Below are positions 17,501-23,494 of a stretch of DNA of 51,138 nt, one piece after another; positions within the stretch are counted from its first letter, which is position 1; every line of letters begins with the position of its first letter. A program made the translations under genes and the position numbers. Source of the DNA: DAOUMU01 sp034409055 (GTDB lineage: Bacteria; Chloroflexota; Anaerolineae; 4572-78; J111); assembly GCA_034409055.1 (NCBI GenBank), contig DAOUMU010000194.1, forward strand, positions 1-51,138, in the 5' to 3' direction. The notes beneath the pieces are model-generated. The model ran no database searches. It had not been told where the DNA came from and was given only the letters and a program-made list of their open reading frames with translations.

Positions 17501-17828
17501 GTTGATGACCCTGCACGCGGCCAAGGGATTGGAATTTCCGGTGGTTTTCATCGTTGGCTGTGAGGAGAATTTGCTACCCTATCACCGCCATGATGAGGAA
17601 CCTGATATTGAAGAAGAACGCCGCTTGTTTTATGTGGGCATGACCCGGGCGCAAAAGAGACTTATTTTTACATACGCGAAAAGCAGGTATCTGTTTGGGC
17701 AACAGATGAACAACCCACCCTCCCGTTTTGTGGACGATATTGAACAAGCACTCAAAGAAATGAAGGAGGCATCGCGCCGAAAACCGATCCCAGAAAAACC
17801 AGATCAATTCCAGTTGAAATTATTTTAG
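14538..17828 (+). CDS. EndoQ-type PHP endonuclease fused to UvrD-family helicase
   Basis: This 1096-residue protein joins two repair activities. Residues 1 to about 415 match endonuclease Q, which nicks 5' of deaminated bases: a PHP metal motif DLHIHSHYSRA (His8, His10), SNSDAHSP, and a zinc site with Cys279, Cys295 and Cys298. Residues about 475-1096 are a superfamily 1 helicase with Walker A GPGTGKT (505-511), VDEYQD (690-695), GDPDQAIYGFRGAD, LSQNYRST, TLHAAKGLEFPVV and VGMTRAQKRL. Three beta-clamp-binding-like motifs occur: QLSFF (424-428), QAALF (457-461) and the extreme C-terminal QLKLF (1092-1096). The helicase part is shorter than standard UvrD. GGAG lies nine bases before the ATG. 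It is divergent from lrp. A truncated second copy of the C-terminus lies at 49806-50295. Roles are inferred from families. Confidence 0.88.
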   Translation: MKFIADLHIHSHYSRATSKNLNFEHLTQWAQLKGLHVVGTGDISHPGWLQEMRDKLEPAEAGLFRLKDDVAKAVQKDVPDACQDTVRFMLAGEISSIYKKNDKVRKVHNVIFAPTLEAVEKIQAALEKIGNIRSDGRPILGLDSRDLLEIILDIDPQNYLIPAHIWTPWFSLLGSKSGFDSVEECFEDLTPHIFALETGLSSDPPMNWRVSALDGYTLVSNSDAHSPQKLAREANIFNTALSYSAFFEALKTGDPEQFLGTIEFFPEEGKYHHDGHRKCGINWKPKITLEHNGLCPVCGKPVTVGVSHRVETLADREEGEKPARFHPFRSLIPLPELLGEVYGVGPNAKRVKQAYDSLLASLGSELSILLDVPLDDIRQVGEPLLAEGIRRMRSGEVITTAGFDGEYGIIRVFDAGEKESFSAQLSFFPAAARKKTEQSEPTAAKPRFDQATPEMSQAALFEKPKSKEEQAQSQPAEPAGLLSGLNPQQQEAVHCTDVPLIIVAGPGTGKTRTLTYRIAYLITEKGVAPENILAITFTNKAAEEMAQRLSNLLDQEVVKRIIIKTFHAFGTMILREAGQPLGLSSQFAICSDHERQALIKKLYPDLKTKAIHQTLEQISNAKNQLLPPSSPQVKTEYDPQFVEIYRNYEAALQKHHMLDFDDLITQAVCLFETHPETLAKYRQRFLWISVDEYQDINFAQYQLLQLLTSRATNICAIGDPDQAIYGFRGADRTYFLKFQEDFPQANILHLSQNYRSTQLILDASAQVIEKSPAKERVKIWSDFLDRTRLEVYHAASERAEAEYTVHEIEKMVGGTSYFSIDSERVTDDDTQLGHTFADFAVLYRLSAQSQPLIEAFQRSGIPYQTIRQTPLVEYKEIRTVLACLWFLYNPNVTFPLEQIASKNQAQTIISFLSTIEDRAIAPVPVLIEQIQQFLADRSMISFDKKGNERLQQLRRRAIPYENHLAEFLESMALQKETDLYDPRADRVTLMTLHAAKGLEFPVVFIVGCEENLLPYHRHDEEPDIEEERRLFYVGMTRAQKRLIFTYAKSRYLFGQQMNNPPSRFVDDIEQALKEMKEASRRKPIPEKPDQFQLKLF

Positions 17829-17985
17829 GCAGTATTGTGGTCGCCTATGCAGTATTTAGCCCCTCGGGCCAATTAGACCATCTTGCGGATGGCTTACTCC
17901 GCTTTTACACAGAGAACCGTTACCCGTCACGTCAGTCGGTCGCTACGGTCGGGCCGGTGTCCTTCTCCCACCTCAAGCGGGATCC

Positions 17986-18981
17986 CTACTGACACCCACA
18001 AGACTGCCGCACAATCAATTTACCTTTAAGAATAACTTCACGAGCGGGACGGGTAGGCTCTTCAATTCGCTTAAGCAATAATTCAGTGGCCACTTGACCA
18101 ATTTCGTAAGTAGGTTGTTCAATTACAGTGACGGCTGGCTCAACGAGCGTTGCCCAGGTCGTTTCGTCGAAACTGGCAAAAGCGATTTCGTCTGGAATAG
18201 TCAGTTCGCTTTCGCGAAGCGCCCGGAACGCTCCAGCAGACAGTAGGGCATTGCTGGTGAAGATGGCATCTGGTGGCTCAGACAAACTCAACAAGCGCTT
18301 TGTGGTAGTATATCCCTCTTCCTCTCTGGCATTAACAAAGCTAACCAACTCAGGTAATGGTTTAAGGCCATATTCTTTCAAAGCGCGCCCATATCCTTCT
18401 CGCCGTTCGCGTCCGGTAGTGCTGCCTACCCCAAATATCGCCCCTATCCGTCGATGGCCATCAGCGAGGAGATGAGACACAATCCTGTAAGCCGCCTCGA
18501 TGTTGTCAAGAATGACACTGTCAATTTCAACATCCTGCACCCGGCGGTCAATCACGACCATTGGAATATTCAAACTGGCTGTATCTGCAAATGAGTCGGC
18601 GATTTGGCGGGTTGGCGACAGGATAACACCGGCCACGTTTTCATCACGCATCAGGCGAAGATACATCGCTTCTTTTTCAGGATTCTCATCGGTATTACAT
18701 AGAAATACGCTCAACTGGTGCTCGTAGGCCATATCCTCAACCGCCCGGCTAACTGCCGTGAAGAAAGGATTTTGAATATCGGACACGATCAAACCGATGA
18801 TGTTAGATTTCTGGACTCGCAGGCTGCGGGCGACCCGATTGGGTCGATAGTTTAGATCTTCGACGGCCGCCAACACCCGCTCCCGGATCTCGGGTCGAAT
18901 GTGGGGTTTGTCAGCCAAAACGCGTGATACCGTGGCGGTTGACACCCCGGCCGCCCTGGCCACATCTTTGATACTGGTCAT
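17986..18981 (-). CDS. LacI-family transcriptional repressor
   Basis: This 331-residue regulator has an N-terminal LacI HTH (IKDVARAAGVSTATVSRVL), the hinge helix region (NRVARSLR) and a periplasmic-binding-protein-like effector domain (IIGLIVSDIQNPFF onward). It ends in a cysteine-containing RQSCGCQ tail usual in the family. AGGAG lies ten bases before the ATG. Its own promoter overlaps a TGTAATCGTTTACA operator, and two more sites cover the promoter of the divergent kinase gene, so it most likely represses itself and the two-component system. The effector is unknown; the neighbouring fructose and glycolysis cluster points to a sugar phosphate or sugar. The operator also matches the CcpA cre consensus. 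Confidence 0.93.
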   Translation of the reverse strand: MTSIKDVARAAGVSTATVSRVLADKPHIRPEIRERVLAAVEDLNYRPNRVARSLRVQKSNIIGLIVSDIQNPFFTAVSRAVEDMAYEHQLSVFLCNTDENPEKEAMYLRLMRDENVAGVILSPTRQIADSFADTASLNIPMVVIDRRVQDVEIDSVILDNIEAAYRIVSHLLADGHRRIGAIFGVGSTTGRERREGYGRALKEYGLKPLPELVSFVNAREEEGYTTTKRLLSLSEPPDAIFTSNALLSAGAFRALRESELTIPDEIAFASFDETTWATLVEPAVTVIEQPTYEIGQVATELLLKRIEEPTRPAREVILKGKLIVRQSCGCQ

Positions 18982-19018
18982 TAGCGTTATCTCCTGATTA
19001 CTTTTCTGTCTTTAGGTC

Positions 19019-19047
19019 ATTGTAAACGATTACATAACAACTGTCAA
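19019..19047 (-). promoter_or_regulatory. lacI promoter with overlapping operator
   Basis: On the minus strand TTGACA (19047-19042), a 17-base spacer and TACAAT (19024-19019) form a near-consensus promoter. The palindromic operator TGTAAACGATTACA (plus strand 19021-19034) covers the -10 box and part of the spacer, about 40 bases before the lacI start codon. This predicts autorepression. Confidence 0.85.
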
Positions 19048-19510
19048 GAGACCTGTTATCTTGCTACGTTGGTTTCGCCCCAGATTTCAGACAGATAAGG
19101 TAATTGTCCTCAGTACCGGTGTTTCCAAACTCAGCACATCCAAATTTGCTCTAGCTGGACCACAGTCCGGCGGCCAAGACGCGGACTGTGGTCCGCTCCG
19201 GGCTTGAAAATTGGATCTACTGAAACTCAATTCAAGGCATTCACCACGCCAAAAACAGAGGTATCTTGCTTCCCTTGAGTCGCAATCAAAAATGTTTCAT
19301 TGTCCGGGGATTCCTGCGCACCCACCCTGACCATTTTTGGCTAGAATCAAGCCGGAAAATTTAGTAAACGATTACAATAAATTCTGATCTACACGACATT
19401 ACTTACTAACGAAATGGCAAAAAAATAACAATTTACTTATGTTTTATCCATATAATAAGCATATTTTCTCAAATTAACCTTAAAATTACTAAAATAAAAC
19501 CACCAACCCC
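19048..19510. other. long non-coding divergent region between lacI and the kinase gene
   Basis: This AT-rich stretch has no supported gene. It holds a perfect 13-bp inverted repeat, GGACCACAGTCCG (19157-19169) and CGGACTGTGGTCC (19182-19194), of the dispersed palindromic kind, and an auxiliary operator-like site AGTAAACGATTACA (19363-19376) with one mismatch to the promoter operators. The auxiliary site lies about 175 bp from the double operator and 340 bp from the lacI operator, distances that would allow DNA looping. From 19380 to 19500 the sequence is A/T-dense with no clear motif. Confidence 0.55.
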
Positions 19511-19558
19511 TTGACAAAAATCCTGTAATCGTTTACAATATTATTGTAAACGATTACA
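19511..19558 (+). promoter_or_regulatory. kinase promoter with a double LacI-type operator (35-bp palindrome)
   Basis: TTGACA (19511-19516), a 17-base spacer and TACAAT (19534-19539) form a near-consensus promoter. TGTAATCGTTTACA (19524-19537) overlaps its -10 box and TGTAAACGATTACA (19545-19558) follows downstream; the centres are 21 bp apart, two helical turns. The two sites are perfect mirror images around TATTA, so the whole block is one palindrome with 15-base arms. Two repressor dimers could sit side by side on the promoter and transcription start. Confidence 0.88.
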
Positions 19559-19630
19559 ATACAAGATACAGAGTAGAAAACATCAGTTATATTGCAAATG
19601 TTTTTGGTTGACCAAAGCATGGAGCTGCCA

Positions 19631-20794
19631 ATGAAGGATGAAACCAAAACCAAAGCTGAACTGATTAACGAGTTGACCCAATTGCGCCAGCGTGTGGCCG
19701 ATTTAGAGGCGGTAGAAGCTGAACGCAAACAGCTCCACACAGAGTTGACCGCTGTCAACGCCATTGCCGTCACCGTGGGCCAATCGCTGGAGTTGGATCA
19801 GATTATCAATGCGCCCCTCGACAAAGTGCTGGAACTGACCGGAGCAGTAGCCGGACGTATCGAGCTTTACGATAATGGGAACGCTCAGAATGACCGGATG
19901 ACCAGGCTGGTTATTGAGCGGGGGATTGACTCGGCAGAAGCTGTCGAAAAGGGAGATTGGGTCACGCTGGACATCCCTATCAGGGCGCAGGACAAAGTGC
20001 TGGGTGAACTAGCCCTCTTCAACCGATCGCCATACCAATGGCAAGCGCAGGAGGTCCACCTGCTCACGGTGATCGGGTACGAAATGGGGATGGGGATCGC
20101 CAACGCCTGGCTTTTTAAGACCGTCGAGCAACAGAACCAGCAGCTCCGGTCCCTGGGAATGCGCCTGGTCGAAGCCGAAGAAGCCGAGCGGCGCCGTTTG
20201 GCCCGAGCGTTACACGACCAGGTCGGCCAAAGCCTGACGGCGATGGGTATCAATCTGGATATTATTCGGACGCTGCTGCCTGAAGACATCCCTCAGGAAC
20301 TCGTCTCTCGCCTGGATGATATGCGGGGGCTGGTAACTCGCACGACTAAACAGGTTCGCCAGGTGATGGTGGATCTACGCCCCGAAATGCTGGATGACTA
20401 TGGCATTCTGGCCGCTCTCCATTGGTCGGCCGAGCGATTCGCCCGGCGCACCGGCATTTCTATAAAAGTAGAGGGTAAGGAAGCCGCCAGTCGACTGCCG
20501 ATGCATGTTGAGAATGTGCTATATCGGGTGGCCCAGGAGGCCTTGACTAACGTGGCCAAACATGCCCAGGCTACCCGGGTGACGATGAATTTGAGGGTGG
20601 ATAGTGACATGGTGTACCTGGTGGTGACCGATGATGGGGTGGGCTTTACCCCTGGCCATCTGACCGACCCGGATGAGGGACAGCACTGGGGGTTGGATCT
20701 GATGGCTGAACGGGTTGAGGGGATGGGCGGACGCTTCTACCTCGAGTCTGCCCCAGGTCAGGGTACACGTATCAAAGTGGAGGTGCCAAGATGA
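19631..20794 (+). CDS. GAF-domain sensor histidine kinase, NarL/DesK type
   Basis: This 387-residue kinase is cytoplasmic, with no membrane segment. A short coiled coil (about residues 8-40) leads into a GAF-like domain (about 45-165), then a HisKA_3 dimerisation helix with phosphoacceptor His195 in the motif RRRLARALHDQVGQS, and a HATPase domain with TNVAKHA, DDGVGF and GLDLMAERVEGMGG. The ATG at 19631 is preferred because GGAG lies six bases upstream; an in-frame TTG at 19592 gives a longer but unsupported form. It overlaps the response-regulator gene by four bases (ATGA). Expression should be repressed by the LacI protein through the double operator upstream. The GAF ligand is unknown. Confidence 0.9.
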   Translation: MKDETKTKAELINELTQLRQRVADLEAVEAERKQLHTELTAVNAIAVTVGQSLELDQIINAPLDKVLELTGAVAGRIELYDNGNAQNDRMTRLVIERGIDSAEAVEKGDWVTLDIPIRAQDKVLGELALFNRSPYQWQAQEVHLLTVIGYEMGMGIANAWLFKTVEQQNQQLRSLGMRLVEAEEAERRRLARALHDQVGQSLTAMGINLDIIRTLLPEDIPQELVSRLDDMRGLVTRTTKQVRQVMVDLRPEMLDDYGILAALHWSAERFARRTGISIKVEGKEAASRLPMHVENVLYRVAQEALTNVAKHAQATRVTMNLRVDSDMVYLVVTDDGVGFTPGHLTDPDEGQHWGLDLMAERVEGMGGRFYLESAPGQGTRIKVEVPR

Positions 20795-21453
20795 AGATTA
20801 AAGTTTTGCTGGTTGACGATCATGCCACGGTCCGAGAAGGTCTGCGTTTCCTGTTAGACGCCCAAGCCGACATCAATGTCGCTGGCGTGGCGGCCAACGG
20901 ACGCGAAGCAGTGCGCTTGGTGGCAGAATTATGTCCCAATGTGGTCGTCATGGACATCGCCATGCCGGAGTTGAATGGCATTGAGGCCACACAACGAATC
21001 AAAACCGAATGTCCCGACGTCCAGGTTGTCATCCTCTCAATGTATTCTTCAAGTGAGCAAATCTTTCGGGCCTTGCAGGCCGGGGCGAGTGGTTATCTCT
21101 TGAAGGAAACGGCCGGGCTTGAGGTCGCCGCCGCGGTCCGGGCGGTCCAGGCCGGGCAGCGTTATCTGAGCGCAGAGGTTTCAGATAAGCTAATCGAAGA
21201 GTATGTACAGCAGCGTATCCTTGACGAAATCAAAAGCCCTTTAATGCAGCTTAGCCCGCGTGAACGGGAGGTCCTGCAACTCGTCGTCGAGGGACAATCG
21301 AGCGCCGAGATTGCCCAATTTTTGTCTCTTTCTTGCCGAAGCGTTGAGACATATCGTCGTCGCCTGATGCAGAAGTTGGGGATCAACAATCTGCCCAATC
21401 TGGTCAAATTTGCTATCTGCCACGGCTTGACCCCTCTTGACCAGCTATATTAA
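20791..21453 (+). CDS. NarL/FixJ-family response regulator
   Basis: This 220-residue regulator is the partner of the overlapping kinase gene. The receiver domain (about 1-120) has the acidic pair Asp9/Asp10, phosphoacceptor Asp55 in VVVMDIAMPE and Lys105 in YLLKETA. A LuxR-type HTH follows at about 148-215 (LSPREREVLQLVVEGQSS, then SVETYRRRLMQKL). The four-base stop/start overlap implies translational coupling. The next genes downstream on the same strand are the carbohydrate cluster; a direct repeat at 21471-21507 is a candidate binding site. Confidence 0.93.
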   Translation: MKIKVLLVDDHATVREGLRFLLDAQADINVAGVAANGREAVRLVAELCPNVVVMDIAMPELNGIEATQRIKTECPDVQVVILSMYSSSEQIFRALQAGASGYLLKETAGLEVAAAVRAVQAGQRYLSAEVSDKLIEEYVQQRILDEIKSPLMQLSPREREVLQLVVEGQSSAEIAQFLSLSCRSVETYRRRLMQKLGINNLPNLVKFAICHGLTPLDQLY

Positions 21454-21470
21454 ACGTCTCAGTCACTGGC

Positions 21471-21540
21471 ATTGTCGTAGTTTCCGCAGGCAAATTGTCG
21501 TAGTTTCGTGACAGAAAAATCAGCCCTTTTGTGCTATGAT
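21471..21540 (+). promoter_or_regulatory. candidate activator sites and -10 box upstream of apgM
   Basis: ATTGTCGTAGTTTC is repeated exactly at 21471-21484 and 21494-21507, 23 bp apart. A -10-like TATGAT lies at 21535-21540, with no -35 box at proper distance, the pattern of an activator-dependent promoter. The repeats would sit around -80 to -40. The natural candidate activator is the response regulator encoded immediately upstream; this is inference. Confidence 0.5.
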
Positions 21541-21679
21541 TATTTATTGAACTAAACTCAATTTCTCCCAGGGACCCGGTTTTCCTCTATAGCACAGTTT
21601 GGCTAGCCAACTCAGTTCTGTCTTTAAGTCAACATTTAACCTGTAAATCCCAATTCAATAATAGGTTTAGGAGTAAACA

Positions 21680-22909
21680 ATGACTGTGTTTACCGAACAC
21701 GCGCTAATGAAAGATCTTCATCGCGACGGCGGCAAAATCGTCCTGCTGGTTTTGGATGGTCTGGGCGGCTTGCCACTGGAACCAGGTGGTCAGACGGAAT
21801 TGGAGGCCGCCGAAACTCCCAACCTGGATCGCCTGGCTGCCGAAGGCACCACCGGGCTGAGTATCGCTATTCGGCCCGGGGTTGAACCCGGGAGCGGTCC
21901 GGCCCACCTCAGTCTCTTCAGCTACGATCCGGTCAAGTATGAAATTGGGCGGGGCGTGCTCGAGGCGATGGGCATTGGTTTTGAACTGGAACCAGATGAC
22001 CTGGCTGCCCGTGGCAACTTCGCCAGCGCCGCCCCGGATGGAACCATTACCGACCGCCGCGCCGGCCGCATCAGCACCGAGGAGTGTGTTCGGCTGGCCG
22101 ACAAGTTGCAACGGGCTACCGGCAACGTGCTGCCGGGTTACGAGATTTTTGTGAAACCGGTCAAAGAACACCGCTTTGTGCTGGTCATTCGGGGCGAAGG
22201 GTTGGGCGGCGACCTGACTGAAACTGACCCCCTGGTAACAGGCAAAAAACCTCTGCCGGTGGAGGACCACAGCGGTACGCCGGCAGGTGCCCGCACAGCC
22301 GAGTTGGTCAACCACTGGGTGGGGACGGCCCGAAACGCCCTGACCGACGAACCCCGGGCCAACAGTTTGAACTTGCGCGGCCTGGCCAAAGATCCCGGCC
22401 TGCCTCGCTTCCCCGATATCTACGGACTGCGACCTGCGGCCATCGCCGTTTACCCGATGTATCGAGGCGTCGCCCGGCTGGTGGGTATGGAGACCGTCGA
22501 GTTTGAGGGCGACCGGCCTCATCATCAGGTCGAGGCCCTGGAACGGGTGTGGGACGATTATGATTTCTTCTTCGTCCACGTCAAAAAAACAGACAGCTAC
22601 GGCGAAGACGGCAATTTCAAGGCCAAAGTGCACGAAATTGAAGCGGTTGACACGATCATCCCTCGCCTTCTGGCCCTATCACCGGCGGTCCTGGTGGTCA
22701 CAGGCGACCACAGCACTCCGGCCAAGCTCTGCAGTCATAGCTGGCATCCGGTGCCGACCCTGCTCTGGAGTCCCACCGCTATGCCCGACCAGGTGCAACG
22801 TTTTGGAGAGCGAGCCTGTGCCAGTGGACATATGGGCATATTTCACGCCACGTCCTTAATGAGCCAGGCCATGGTTCACGCCGGGCGACTCAAACGTTTT
22901 GGGGCTTAA
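21680..22909 (+). CDS. apgM: cofactor-independent phosphoglycerate mutase, archaeal type (ApgM)
   Basis: This 409-residue enzyme interconverts 3- and 2-phosphoglycerate. It belongs to the alkaline-phosphatase-like metalloenzymes, in the ApgM branch first known from archaea. Visible landmarks are LVLDGLGG (metal Asp26), the ETPNLDRLAAEG segment, PGSGPAHLSLFSYDP containing the probable catalytic Ser72, and the C-terminal metal cluster VTGDHSTPAKLCSHSWHP. The length fits. AGGAG precedes the ATG by seven bases. It is the first gene of the plus-strand carbohydrate cluster and provides the step between pgk and eno encoded farther downstream. Confidence 0.93.
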   Translation: MTVFTEHALMKDLHRDGGKIVLLVLDGLGGLPLEPGGQTELEAAETPNLDRLAAEGTTGLSIAIRPGVEPGSGPAHLSLFSYDPVKYEIGRGVLEAMGIGFELEPDDLAARGNFASAAPDGTITDRRAGRISTEECVRLADKLQRATGNVLPGYEIFVKPVKEHRFVLVIRGEGLGGDLTETDPLVTGKKPLPVEDHSGTPAGARTAELVNHWVGTARNALTDEPRANSLNLRGLAKDPGLPRFPDIYGLRPAAIAVYPMYRGVARLVGMETVEFEGDRPHHQVEALERVWDDYDFFFVHVKKTDSYGEDGNFKAKVHEIEAVDTIIPRLLALSPAVLVVTGDHSTPAKLCSHSWHPVPTLLWSPTAMPDQVQRFGERACASGHMGIFHATSLMSQAMVHAGRLKRFGA

Positions 22910-22990
22910 TAGAGAGGTTACGGTTATGGCCAATGCCAACTCCACGGTGCGAAAAATCTGCTTGGGTATCTGACTTATGGAAGCTGATTT

Positions 22991-23353
22991 ATGGGCGAGG
23001 TAATTTTAGTTGTTGGAGATCATTATGCTGTTCGCAAAGCCTTACGCGAATGGCTGGAAATGACCTTCCCCCAATACCGGGTCGTCGAAGCAGTCGGCAG
23101 CCAAGAGGCTGAGGCTGTGGTCCTGAGTGTGTCACCCTACCTCGTCGTCGTAGATATTGGCCCGCCGGCAGTTGAGCGGCTTGAAGTGATCCAACGTATC
23201 AAGGCGATTCAGCCGTTGGCCAAGATTGTAGTCTGGAGCATCCACGATTGGGAAACCTATCGGGCCGATGCCCTGGCGGCCGGGGCCACGGCTTACGTAT
23301 TGAAAGAAGACACGCAAGACAAGCTTTTGACCGTGTTGTCGGCCATGCTGTGA
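22991..23353 (+). CDS. stand-alone response-regulator receiver protein
   Basis: This 120-residue protein is a single receiver domain without output domain. Phosphoacceptor Asp55 (LVVVDIGPP), a Ser83 switch residue and Lys105 (YVLKED) are present, but the usual acidic pair is reduced to one aspartate (VVGDH, Asp10), so magnesium binding and phosphorylation may be weaker. GGAAG lies eight bases before the ATG. It is placed between apgM and the PTS gene, which is unusual and suggests a phosphorylation-dependent modulator of the sugar cluster or of the nearby kinase. Its partner is unknown. Confidence 0.85.
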   Translation: MGEVILVVGDHYAVRKALREWLEMTFPQYRVVEAVGSQEAEAVVLSVSPYLVVVDIGPPAVERLEVIQRIKAIQPLAKIVVWSIHDWETYRADALAAGATAYVLKEDTQDKLLTVLSAML

Positions 23354-23374
23354 AATTTGTGCTGACAATAAAAA

Positions 23375-23451
23375 TGTCATTGCAAGGCCGTAGGCCGAAG
23401 CAATCTCCGGGTGCGAAGTTGGGGACTGCTTCGCTATCACTCGCAGTGACA
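23375..23451. repeat. 77-bp imperfect palindromic repeat
   Basis: TGTCATTGC (23375-23383) pairs with GCAGTGACA (23443-23451) and GAAGCAATC (23397-23405) with GACTGCTTC (23424-23432), each with one mismatch. The form TGTCATTGC...GAAGCAATC...GCTTCGC...TGACA is a well-known kind of dispersed MITE-like repeat in environmental bacterial genomes. It fills the gap between the receiver gene and the PTS gene and could form a long hairpin in the transcript. Confidence 0.7.
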
Positions 23452-23494
23452 ACTAACATATTTTTTACGAGACCTACAGAGAAAGGAGTGGAAA

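Noticed and set aside
17829..17985. Search for a terminator between the convergent helicase and lacI genes
   Set aside because: No stem followed by a T-run was found in the 157 bases; the region shows no clear motif.
21704..22633. 309-codon open frame antisense to apgM
   Set aside because: It is a shadow of the G+C-rich apgM codons; the product has no recognisable domain and apgM on the other strand is fully conserved.
22926..22973. 15-codon ORF between apgM and the receiver gene
   Set aside because: It has a weak upstream GAGAGG but no regulatory codon pattern, structure or similarity to support a leader peptide.
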